DNA of 5,446 nucleotides from an uncultured Porphyromonadaceae bacterium (GTDB lineage Bacteria > Bacteroidota > Bacteroidia > Bacteroidales > Muribaculaceae). The position numbers were made by a program, and so were the translations under genes. The notes below the pieces were generated by a model. It was not told the origin of the DNA. It did not search any database and worked only from the letters and a program-made list of their open reading frames with translations. Location: assembly GCA_902494595.1 (NCBI GenBank), contig CABUTY010000113.1:1-5446 (forward strand), read 5' to 3'. Shown in pieces: positions 1 to 5,446 of this stretch; the first letter of the stretch is position 1; each line of letters opens with the position of its first letter.

Positions 1-1286
1 AGGGAGGTCTTTTCGCTGAATGTGTGTATGTAGCTTATCTCCGAAATAAGGGAGTGGCGGCGGCTGTCGACATTCATGATATATGAATCTTCGGTGCCGT
101 CGGAGAAGAAGTAATCGTTGTCGCGGCGATAGTCGCTCGAACTCAGTGTACCTACCACCTGCGCCTCCAGCGAGTTCCTGTCGTTGAAATCCTGACGCAG
201 GAAAAGGTCGAGCGACGGAGCGAGGTCATTGCTTATGGAGAGGTTGTTGTTGTCGTATTCGCCGATTTCTGAATCAACGGTATGCGCGATCATACGGCTT
301 TTGTGATAGTTGGGAGTCACGTTGAAAGTCGCCGAGAACAATGTCCTCGCGCTCGGGCTGAAGTCGTATTTCAGTTTTATGGCATGGAAGTGGTAATTGA
401 ACGGATTGCGGTCATGTTCTTCAAGATTGACTCTGAAATCATTGCCGATAAAACTTTCGGTGACATTGTCGTAAACCTCTTGATAGTTGCGCCAGGAGGG
501 TTGGTACTGGATGGAGAACCGCGACGGACCCTGATGATACGAGGCTCTTACAGTCGCATCGACGAAGGCGGTGGTGACCGCGCTTCTTCCCCAGGCATAT
601 ATCTGTCCGCCATCGTTCCGCTTTTTCAGCGTGATGCTGATATATCCGTTCTTTCCGGAGTCGGCATATCGCGCCGGGGTGAACCGCGAATACTCGATTT
701 TCTCTATATCCTTTGGTTGCAGGGCGTGCACATCTTCTATGGAAGAGGGGACGCCATTAACAAGAATCATTGGTGCGCCTCCGTCAACCGAGAGGGTACG
801 GTTGATTGGATTTGCCTCCAGGCCGGCAAGAGGCAATTTCTGAAACAGGCCTATGGACGATGACGACGACCTTATATCGGAAGAGGAAGGATATACGATG
901 GTCCGCCCTTTCGAACTTATCGCGGCATTCCCGGTGACGGTCACCTCGTCAAGAGTGGTGACATCGTCGAGAAATATAATGCCTAAGTCAAGGTTTTTCG
1001 CACCGGATTCGATTATTATATTGGTCGGTGAATAACCGGGCATGGATACATCGAGCGCCAAATCCGACTTTATGCCGGTTTCCATAGAAAAGGCACCCCG
1101 GGCATCGGCAGATGTGCCGGTTATGAGATTGCCGTCGGAAAGGAGCCGGCATTGCGCGCCGGCGACGGATGTGGAATCGTCGGCCGACAATATTATTCCC
1201 TGTATCGTTCGTGCGTGCAATGTCGACAAATTGAAAGCTATTGTGGAAAATATAATAATCCCAATGAGAATCCGGATTCTTTTCAT
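1..1286 (-). CDS. Outer-membrane beta-barrel protein with CarboxypepD_reg-like domain and TonB-plug-like domain (partial, C-terminus missing)
   Basis: This minus-strand frame is open from ATG 1286-1284 to the left edge (428 codons plus two bases) and has no stop. Residues 1-25 form a Bacteroidetes-like signal peptide: MKRIR, a hydrophobic Ile/Leu/Phe stretch, then a probable cut after LHA. Residues about 27-105 resemble a carboxypeptidase regulatory-like beta-sandwich. LDEVTVTG at 112-119 is the usual linker to the plug. Residues about 120-223 are plug-like, with KGRTIVYPS, LVNGVPSS and PKDIEKIEYS. From about 226 the chain alternates polar and aromatic residues like beta-strands of a barrel. 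The order matches the Bacteroidetes outer-membrane beta-barrel family (OMP_b-brl_3 type), relatives of TonB-dependent receptors; members usually run to 700-900 residues, so about half is missing. No clear TonB box was found. It sits in the outer membrane and its ligand cannot be told. The overlapping frame starting at ATG 1293 gives a composition unlike a protein and was rejected. Confidence 0.85.
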   Translation of the reverse strand, partial: MKRIRILIGIIIFSTIAFNLSTLHARTIQGIILSADDSTSVAGAQCRLLSDGNLITGTSADARGAFSMETGIKSDLALDVSMPGYSPTNIIIESGAKNLDLGIIFLDDVTTLDEVTVTGNAAISSKGRTIVYPSSSDIRSSSSSIGLFQKLPLAGLEANPINRTLSVDGGAPMILVNGVPSSIEDVHALQPKDIEKIEYSRFTPARYADSGKNGYISITLKKRNDGGQIYAWGRSAVTTAFVDATVRASYHQGPSRFSIQYQPSWRNYQEVYDNVTESFIGNDFRVNLEEHDRNPFNYHFHAIKLKYDFSPSARTLFSATFNVTPNYHKSRMIAHTVDSEIGEYDNNNLSISNDLAPSLDLFLRQDFNDRNSLEAQVVGTLSSSDYRRDNDYFFSDGTEDSYIMNVDSRRHSLISEISYIHTFSEKTS

Positions 1287-1336
1287 AGCGCATCGTTTTT
1301 TTTAGCATCGTTTTGGGAGCAGTTCGGTTATGCTTG

Positions 1337-1368
1337 CGAAAATAATATAATAATCTGAAAATCACAAA
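1337..1368 (-). promoter_or_regulatory. Candidate Bacteroidetes-type promoter for the outer-membrane protein gene
   Basis: Read on the minus strand, TTTG (1368-1365) is followed after exactly 20 bases by TATTTTCG (1344-1337). This is one mismatch from the Bacteroidetes -7 consensus TAnnTTTG at the normal distance from a -33 TTTG. Transcription would begin near 1330 and leave a leader of about 45 bases before ATG 1286. The leader is A-rich just before the start codon and has no Shine-Dalgarno, which is normal in this phylum. The region is AT-rich, so a chance match is possible. Confidence 0.45.
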
Positions 1369-1450
1369 AAATCTAAAAGTTTTTCTTGAAGAAGGAGGTC
1401 TGAGAGAATCCATGGGTAGAGCACGCCGTAAAAGCATAGGATACTGACAG

Positions 1451-1553
1451 GGATGTGATTTATGTGACGGATGTAACTTATGTGATTTATGTGATGGATG
1501 TGAGTGATGTAACATCCGATACCTAAATCACATCCGATACCTAAATCACATCC
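1451..1553. repeat. Inverted repeat formed by the two halves of the 9-mer array
   Basis: GGATGTGATTTA at 1451-1462 is perfectly complementary to TAAATCACATCC at 1542-1553, and a second identical right arm lies at 1524-1535. The orientation switches at GATGT-A-ACATC (1506-1516), a small palindrome around a single base. The transcript could fold into alternative long-range hairpins. No T tract follows on either strand, so a classical terminator is not supported. It could be a folded 3' end or processing site for the three-gene transcript, or a binding array for a protein; both are guesses. Confidence 0.6.
1453..1515 (+). repeat. Seven contiguous 9-bp repeats, ATGTRANNN
   Basis: Seven 9-mers follow one another with no gap, beginning at 1453, 1462, 1471, 1480, 1489, 1498 and 1507. 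Each starts with ATGTGA or ATGTAA; the last three bases vary (TTT, CGG, CTT, TTT, TGG, GTG, CAT). A higher-order 27-bp period is also present: 1453-1479 and 1480-1506 agree at 23 of 27 positions, including a 15-base identical start. This pattern suggests growth by slippage or unequal exchange of a 9-mer, then of a triplet of 9-mers. No function is recognised. Confidence 0.85.
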
Positions 1554-1554
1554 G
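1512..1554 (-). repeat. Tandem 18-bp repeat, about 2.4 copies, inverted continuation of the 9-bp array
   Basis: On the plus strand ACATCCGATACCTAAATC occurs at 1512-1529 and again exactly at 1530-1547, followed by the partial copy ACATCCG at 1548-1554. Read on the minus strand, each unit consists of the 9-mer ATGTGATTT (the same word as in the neighbouring array) alternating with AGGTATCGG. The array therefore continues here in the opposite orientation. The repeats lie 15 bases beyond the nitroreductase stop codon. Confidence 0.85.
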
Positions 1555-1568
1555 TCAATCAGCGTCCG

Positions 1569-2081
1569 TCAAATCATCGATACGGTCTGGTCAAGAGGCT
1601 TGCGGCTGAAATGGTTCGGGAGGGGGCCGGCGTCTTCGGCTGCATATCCGAGGTCGAGGAGCATGAGTATCTCCTCATTGTCGGGGAGGCCGAGCAGCTT
1701 GTGGAGCATGTCGGGATGAAAGCAGTTGATCCAGCATGAATCAACGCCCTGGTCGGCGGCTGCCAGCATAAGGTGAGTGGCCACTATGGCGGTATCCTCG
1801 ATGCCCGATTCGCGCAGCCCGTCGGGGTAGGTGTAGACATTATTCTTGTCGAAAGCCACCACGAGAACCGTGGGGGCATTGTAACGGCATGGAGTGCACT
1901 CATCAATCATGGCGAGAGCCTCAGCCGACTGAGCCACATAAATGTGCTGCTCCTGAAGATTCTTTGCCGTGGGAGCCAGACGGCCAGCCTCCAGAATCTC
2001 GCGAAGCGCTTTTTCGCTTACCTGCCTGCCGTCGTATTTCTTGCACGAATACCGTTTCTCGATTAATTCCTTGAACTCCAT
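1569..2081 (-). CDS. Nitroreductase-family FMN-dependent oxidoreductase
   Basis: A complete 170-residue protein, the usual size for the short single-domain nitroreductase family (PF00881 type). These are cytoplasmic, normally dimeric FMN enzymes that use NAD(P)H to reduce nitro compounds, quinones or other electrophiles; the native substrate here cannot be told. Visible hallmarks are the N-terminal RYSCKKYDG (residues 10-18, the phosphate-contacting Arg/Ser/Lys region), RLAPTAKNLQEQ (34-45, FMN-contacting loop), ESGIEDTAIVATHLMLAAADQGVDSCWI (91-118, core helix and strand), LGLPDNEEILMLLDLGY (130-146) and the C-terminal HFSRKPLD (157-164). ATG 2081-2079 lies only 7 bp after the stop of the SGNH gene, so it is almost certainly co-transcribed with it; the gap is A/T-rich with no Shine-Dalgarno. 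It shows no signal peptide. Its link to the envelope acylation genes upstream is unclear and may be only shared expression. Confidence 0.92.
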   Translation of the reverse strand: MEFKELIEKRYSCKKYDGRQVSEKALREILEAGRLAPTAKNLQEQHIYVAQSAEALAMIDECTPCRYNAPTVLVVAFDKNNVYTYPDGLRESGIEDTAIVATHLMLAAADQGVDSCWINCFHPDMLHKLLGLPDNEEILMLLDLGYAAEDAGPLPNHFSRKPLDQTVSMI

Positions 2082-2088
2082 AATATTT

Positions 2089-3006
2089 TTATTTTTCTGG
2101 TTGGGATTTTGCTGTCAGATAGTCTCCAAGCTCCTCGGCAAATACCTTGGAGTATTTTTCGGCCCCTTTATAATTCATATGAGTATTGTCTTGAAAATAA
2201 GAGGGGTGGTTGATAAAAGCCGTATCACGCGAATGATCGAAAACAGGAATGTTCATGTTTTCGGCAATGTCGAGCATGCCGCGGTAATATGAGTCATCAT
2301 CGTCTATCAGCGTAGGCGACATGGTAAAAACAACGCGACATCCCGCGTTCCTGGCCTCGCAAATGATTTTTTTTAAGTATTTAAGCTTTACCGAATCCAC
2401 GCGATGCTTACTGCCTGGGGTGATGTTCGTCTTGGCCGGCTCTCTTAATTCACCGTACAGGGGTTCGAAGCCGCCGACATTCTGGCTTCTCCGCAGCAGT
2501 ATGTTGGGCAACATCCGTAAAAGCGCCGAATTATAGGCATACGATTTCGCCAACATCTTATAGCGGTTTGTGGAGTCTATGTCATAAAAGAGGGAGTCGA
2601 GTCCATATGTATCCTTATAGGGAGCCAGCATATTGATGGAGGAGCTTCCGGAATCTTCAAAAACGTCGAAGAGAGGAGTCAGCTCGTATACCGCCACCTC
2701 GGGAGTTTTGCGGGATTTGACACCTTGCAGGAGGCCGTAAGCCATCAGCGAACCCTGTCCATTGAAACCGGCGTTGAACACTTCCTTACCCAGAATTGCG
2801 CCTATGGTATCGGAATCGTAGTGGTGGGAGGCTCTTGAAGAACCCAACACCAGCACATCAGGCTTAATCATGGTCATGACCTGATGAGCCTTCCCTATGT
2901 CGCCGCCTCGGATATAATCGTAAAGTCTGATTGTCTGACCCAATGCCAGATCAACCGCCACTAATATGGCGATAAACAGAATCAATTTCCAGATAAACTT
3001 TCTCAT
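2089..3006 (-). CDS. Membrane-anchored SGNH/DltD/AlgJ-like acyltransferase or esterase, partner of the MBOAT protein
   Basis: A 305-residue protein. Residues about 4-23 form one hydrophobic N-terminal helix (RKFIWKLILFIAILVAVDL), predicted to anchor a periplasmic domain. The domain has SGNH-fold signatures: VLVLGSSRASHHY (51-63, likely nucleophile Ser57 in GSS), NAGFNGQG (78-85, block II Gly/Asn), a core strand CRVVFTMSP (223-231), and DNTHMNYKG (273-281) with the DxxH pair Asp273/His276 completing a catalytic triad. In DltD and AlgJ/AlgX such proteins take an acyl group exported by an MBOAT partner and place it on a cell-envelope polymer; that role here is inferred from the fold and the neighbour. 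An in-frame ATG at 3090 would add 28 residues wholly overlapping the MBOAT gene; I prefer ATG 3006-3004 because it puts the hydrophobic anchor at the N-terminus and makes a TGATG overlap with the upstream stop, typical of translational coupling. The acceptor is unknown. Confidence 0.85.
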   Translation of the reverse strand: MRKFIWKLILFIAILVAVDLALGQTIRLYDYIRGGDIGKAHQVMTMIKPDVLVLGSSRASHHYDSDTIGAILGKEVFNAGFNGQGSLMAYGLLQGVKSRKTPEVAVYELTPLFDVFEDSGSSSINMLAPYKDTYGLDSLFYDIDSTNRYKMLAKSYAYNSALLRMLPNILLRRSQNVGGFEPLYGELREPAKTNITPGSKHRVDSVKLKYLKKIICEARNAGCRVVFTMSPTLIDDDDSYYRGMLDIAENMNIPVFDHSRDTAFINHPSYFQDNTHMNYKGAEKYSKVFAEELGDYLTAKSQPEK

Positions 3007-4433
3007 CAGAAACTTACATAAATAAACTGACCGGAATCCAGTACGCCAAGAAGAATAATCGACATAGTCATGCAAACATAACCGACCCATCTCACCGCCG
3101 TATGTTTCCGCAGGAAAGAGTGAAATGCCGCATTGCGGTATTCAGTCAATAAATCAACAGCTATGACGACAGCAAGAGCTATCAGTGCATGCGAGATTGT
3201 CAAAAGGTCGAGATACGGCATCCCTAAGGAGAATGAGTGCCTTATGACGGCAAATCCATCTTCGATTGAAGGCATCCGGAAAAAAATCCAGGCCAATGTC
3301 ACTATGAAAAAAGTAATCAGAATGCGGGGAACGGCAACATAGGCCTTTTTGCCCTCCTTGTTCAGGCCGAACATTTTTTCTATGCATTGAGCCGCGCCGT
3401 GCAGCACACCCCAGAAAATGAATGTCCAGTTGGCGCCATGCCATATTCCGCTTACCAGGAAGGTGAGCATTATGTTCCAATAAGTCCTTATTGTGCCTTT
3501 CCTGTTGCCTCCCTGAGGAATATAAATATAAGTTGTAAGCCAACGGGTCAGGGATATGTTCCATCTTTTCCAGAAGAGGGAGACAGATGTGGCCAGATAC
3601 GGACGGTTGAAGTTCTTGATTATATCGTAACCCAGGAGTCTTGCTACGCCGAGCGCCATAAAAGAATACCCGGCGAAATCGCCATATATCTGGAAAGAAT
3701 AGAATATGGCGGCGAGGATGCAGGAACTTCCGCTATAATCGGTGGGGGAGGCATAAATGGTGTCTACATAAATGCCGAGCCGGTCGGCCAGCACCACTTT
3801 AAGAAACATTCCCCATAAGAGGAATCTGAGACCGCTTGTCGCCTGGTCATAATTGAATACGATACCCTTTTTAATCTGTGGCAACAGTTCGCCGGCCCTG
3901 CTTATGGGACCGCATAATATCTGCGGAAAGAAAGCCACAAACAGCATGTAATCAAGAAAATCATGTTCGGCAGGAAACCGCTTGTAATAGACATCCCACA
4001 AATAGCCGAGAGCCTGAAAGGAATAGAACGACAATCCAAGGGGCACCACCCAGTTCAATCCCGGGGGAGCGGCATCAATGCCTATCCATGCAAGAGCGGA
4101 AGCCCCCGCCGCCGTAATGAAATTGAAATATTTGTAGACCAAAAGAGGCAGAAGAGTCAATAGAGCCCCGCACCATATGATATATTTCTTGCGGCCGAAA
4201 GCCCGTTTATGTTCTATCAGTATAGCGAATAGATACGTGCAAAGCGTCACGAAGAAGAGGATAAGGGTGTGCGGCAGGCTCCATTGGGCATAAAGGCCGT
4301 AGGATACTAACAGCAAAAAACAATTGAGAATCCTCTTGCTGCGCTTTCCTCCAATTTTAAGCCGGTCGATAATCCAATATGCTATAAATATCAGAGGGAA
4401 CAGCCAGATGAACTGGAATGAATTAAAAATCAT
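3006..4433 (-). CDS. MBOAT-family membrane-bound O-acyltransferase (AlgI/DltB-like)
   Basis: A polytopic inner-membrane protein of 475 residues from ATG 4433, the normal length for AlgI-like MBOAT proteins. Such proteins pass an acyl group, usually acetyl, from a cytoplasmic donor across the membrane to a periplasmic acceptor or partner. Counting from ATG 4433, the motifs are: the start MIFNSFQFIWLFPLIFIAYW; GLSFYSFQALGYLWDVY (133-149); FFPQILCGPISRAGELLPQI (168-187); YGDFAGYSFMALGVARLLGY (250-269); FNRPYLATSVSLFWKRWNISLTRWLTTYIYIPQGGNRKG (275-313); and SGIWHGANWTFIFWGVLHG (328-346), which holds the invariant catalytic His332 and the second conserved His345. About ten hydrophobic segments are apparent. 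An upstream in-frame ATG at 4472 would give 488 residues with a polar extension (MSRYREKHFQTKQ); I chose 4433 because family members begin with an M-[IL]-F-N-S-like sequence. The stop overlaps the start of the SGNH gene by one base (TGATG), so the two are made together. Confidence 0.93.
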   Translation of the reverse strand: MIFNSFQFIWLFPLIFIAYWIIDRLKIGGKRSKRILNCFLLLVSYGLYAQWSLPHTLILFFVTLCTYLFAILIEHKRAFGRKKYIIWCGALLTLLPLLVYKYFNFITAAGASALAWIGIDAAPPGLNWVVPLGLSFYSFQALGYLWDVYYKRFPAEHDFLDYMLFVAFFPQILCGPISRAGELLPQIKKGIVFNYDQATSGLRFLLWGMFLKVVLADRLGIYVDTIYASPTDYSGSSCILAAIFYSFQIYGDFAGYSFMALGVARLLGYDIIKNFNRPYLATSVSLFWKRWNISLTRWLTTYIYIPQGGNRKGTIRTYWNIMLTFLVSGIWHGANWTFIFWGVLHGAAQCIEKMFGLNKEGKKAYVAVPRILITFFIVTLAWIFFRMPSIEDGFAVIRHSFSLGMPYLDLLTISHALIALAVVIAVDLLTEYRNAAFHSFLRKHTAVRWVGYVCMTMSIILLGVLDSGQFIYVSF

Positions 4434-4472
4434 TTGTTTGGTTTGGAAGTGCTTTTCCCTATAACGAGACAT

Positions 4473-4608
4473 GGGATGTATTTGTTATTGCAGGATAATC
4501 GGGGGATGCGCGCGGGTCAAAAAAATGCACGGAAATGGGGTAAGTGAGAAATTTTTTGTAACTTTGCGGCGAAAATACCCGTAACAGACAATAAAATCAT
4601 ACACCAAT
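4473..4608. other. Divergent intergenic region between the MBOAT and etfB genes
   Basis: These bases separate genes that point away from each other, so the region should carry both promoters. The rightward one is listed separately. For the leftward gene the candidates are weak: the minus strand has TTTG at 4521-4518 followed 20 bases later by TATCCTGC (4497-4490), a poor -7 match. It also has TATTTTCG at 4577-4570, the same octamer as in the outer-membrane protein promoter, but with no TTTG at the right distance. A G/C-rich patch (about 4501-4516) and short A and T runs are the only other structure noticed. Confidence 0.5.
4559..4566 (+). promoter_or_regulatory. Bacteroidetes -7 promoter element for etfB
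   Basis: TAACTTTG at 4559-4566 is an exact match to the phylum consensus TAnnTTTG. Transcription is expected near 4572, giving a leader of roughly 35-40 bases before ATG 4609. No clear TTTG was found 19-21 bases upstream, so the -33 element is weak or absent. The leader has no Shine-Dalgarno, normal for this phylum. Confidence 0.55.
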
Positions 4609-5446
4609 ATGAGTCTTAACATAATAGTAATGGCGAAGCAGGTTCCGGACACGCGGAACGTAGGCAAGGACGCCATGAAGGAGGACGGGACGATAAATCG
4701 TGCGGCGTTGCCGGCGATTTTCAATCCCGAGGACCTGAACGCGCTGGAGCAGGCGTTGCAGCTCAAGGACCGATATCCCGGGTCGAAAGTGACGATACTT
4801 ACCATGGGACCGGCGCGTGCCGCCGAGATAGTCCGCGAAGGACTTTACCGGGGTGCCGACAACGGCGTGGTTCTGTCGGACAGAGCATTCGCAGGCGCCG
4901 ACACGCTGGCCACAAGTTACGCACTGGCTACGGCAGTGAAGAAAATCGGCGATTATGACATGATACTCGGCGGCCGACAGGCCATCGACGGCGACACCGC
5001 CCAGGTAGGCCCGCAGGTTGCCGAGAAGCTGGCGTTGCCGCAGGTTACCTATGCCGAGGAAATCATAAGCGTGGAGAACGGCAAGGCCACCGTGAAACGC
5101 CGTATAGAGAGTGGCGTGGAGACAGTGACAGTGCCGCTGCCAGCGGTAATCACCGTCAACGGTTCCGCAGCACCCTGCCGCCCGCGTAACGCCAAAAACG
5201 TGCAGAAATACAAATATGCCGCCGTTCCTTCGGAACTGGCTGCCGATGCCACGAATGCAGCTCTCGTGGAGAAGCGCCCCTGGCTCGCCATAGGCGAGTG
5301 GAACACGCAGACTGTCGAGGCTGACCTGTCGCAGTGCGGTCTCGCCGGTTCGCCCACAAAGGTGAAAGGCATCGAGAACGTCGTTTTCACCGCCAAGGAT
5401 GCCCGTCGCGTCGAAAACAACGATGCCGAGCTCGAAGAGCTCATGA
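4609..5446 (+). CDS. etfB: Electron transfer flavoprotein subunit beta, bifurcating type (3' end outside the window)
   Basis: Open from ATG 4609-4611 to the right edge (279 codons plus one base) with no stop; family members run to about 260-295 residues, so only a few to a dozen residues are missing. EtfB pairs with EtfA to carry electrons between flavoprotein dehydrogenases and other carriers in the cytoplasm. Visible motifs are the N-terminal IIVMAKQVPDT (5-15), FNPEDLNALEQALQLKD (38-54), VTILTMGP (61-68), SDRAFAGADTLATSYALA (90-107), GGRQAIDGDTAQVGPQVAEKL (121-141) and the beta-subunit signature region VKRRIESGVETVTVPLPAVITV (162-183). The GGRQAIDGDTAQVGPQ and DRAFAGADTLATS stretches, recalled from known bifurcating EtfB proteins such as those of anaerobic Firmicutes, favour the flavin-bifurcating group with a bound FAD in this subunit. 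The actual redox partners depend on genes to the right, which are not visible; etfA and often an acyl-CoA dehydrogenase gene are expected next. Confidence 0.93.
   Translation, partial: MSLNIIVMAKQVPDTRNVGKDAMKEDGTINRAALPAIFNPEDLNALEQALQLKDRYPGSKVTILTMGPARAAEIVREGLYRGADNGVVLSDRAFAGADTLATSYALATAVKKIGDYDMILGGRQAIDGDTAQVGPQVAEKLALPQVTYAEEIISVENGKATVKRRIESGVETVTVPLPAVITVNGSAAPCRPRNAKNVQKYKYAAVPSELAADATNAALVEKRPWLAIGEWNTQTVEADLSQCGLAGSPTKVKGIENVVFTAKDARRVENNDAELEELM

Larger units (their letters stand above)
1287..1568. other. Intergenic region between the nitroreductase stop and the outer-membrane protein start
   Basis: These 282 bases hold no convincing gene. From the left they contain an A/T-rich leader and candidate promoter (to about 1370), a plain stretch (about 1371-1450), and a dense repeat array (1451-1554). 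Frames that cross the array translate into periodic His/Ser/Lys/Pro runs, because 9 bp equals three codons, and look like shadows. No hairpin followed by a T tract was seen on the minus strand, so there is no obvious intrinsic terminator for the upstream three-gene unit. Confidence 0.7.

Noticed and set aside
282..863. A plus-strand open frame of 193 codons opposite the outer-membrane protein gene.
   Set aside because: It lies antisense to a convincing barrel-protein frame and shows no recognisable fold or signal; other plus-strand frames at 571-1358 are the same kind of shadow.
1391..1447. A strong plus-strand Shine-Dalgarno-like AAGGAGGT followed by an 11-codon micro-ORF, MGRARRKSIGY, at 1412-1447.
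   Set aside because: Bacteroidetes seldom rely on Shine-Dalgarno, the spacing of about 13 bases is long, no plus-strand gene follows for it to control, and no plus-strand promoter was seen. It is probably chance.
988..1515. A minus-strand open frame of 175 codons starting in the repeat array with a His/Ser/Lys/Pro repeat (HPSHKSH).
   Set aside because: The periodic residues come from the 9-bp DNA repeat read in triplets. The rest overlaps the outer-membrane protein gene out of frame and is rich in Arg/His with no domain-like pattern.
1454..1550. TGTGA and TCACA words in the repeat array resemble CRP half-sites.
   Set aside because: No pair has the TGTGA-N6-TCACA spacing. The words follow a 9-bp register instead, so they are better explained as parts of the repeat.
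1451..1553. An intrinsic terminator for the three-gene unit.
   Set aside because: The arms are separated by 79 bases and no T tract follows on the minus strand; a simple intrinsic terminator is not supported.
1453..1554. A CRISPR array.
   Set aside because: Units are 9-18 bp and contiguous, with no unique spacers of 25-40 bp and no cas genes.
4485..4805. A minus-strand open frame of 106 codons covering the start of etfB.
   Set aside because: It is antisense to a very well supported etfB frame and its promoter region, and shows no protein-like conservation pattern.
5049..5444. A minus-strand open frame of 131 codons, rich in Ser and Ala, inside etfB.
   Set aside because: It is a shadow produced by the GC-rich codon use of etfB on the opposite strand.

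Overview
The window looks like chromosomal DNA of a gut-type Bacteroidales bacterium, possibly a Muribaculaceae/Bacteroidaceae relative. The family-level guess is inference. The order-level call rests on four observations: an outer-membrane beta-barrel protein built as a carboxypeptidase-regulatory-like domain, a plug and a barrel; the promoter octamer TAnnTTTG in place of a sigma-70 -10 box; start codons preceded by A/T-rich sequence with no Shine-Dalgarno; and moderate GC content. No RNA gene, transposase, integrase or CRISPR array was seen.

Layout. (1) Positions 1-1286, minus strand: the N-terminal ~428 codons of an outer-membrane beta-barrel protein that runs off the left edge. (2) 1287-1568: a non-coding gap holding a plausible promoter for that gene and a compact array of 9-bp repeats that switches strand in the middle. 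(3) 1569-4433 (or 4472), minus strand: a tight three-gene unit, read from right to left as an MBOAT membrane O-acyltransferase, a membrane-anchored SGNH/DltD/AlgJ-like esterase or acyltransferase, and a small nitroreductase-family flavoprotein. The first two overlap at TGATG and the last two are 7 bp apart. (4) about 4473-4608: a divergent intergenic region with a good Bacteroidetes-type -7 element facing right. (5) 4609-5446, plus strand: the beta subunit of an electron-transfer flavoprotein of the bifurcating type, cut by the right edge. The matching alpha subunit is expected just beyond.

How the genes work together. The MBOAT and SGNH proteins form the classic two-component envelope acylation pair: one moves an acyl group across the inner membrane and the other places it on a periplasmic acceptor, as in DltB/DltD and AlgI/AlgJ/AlgX. 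No glycosyltransferase, teichoic-acid or alginate gene is present, so the acceptor is unknown and this is an orphan acylation cassette. The nitroreductase is probably co-transcribed, but no direct functional link is visible. The EtfB gene is divergent and belongs to a separate energy-metabolism operon. The outer-membrane protein appears to have its own promoter. The least explained element is the repeat array at 1451-1554.
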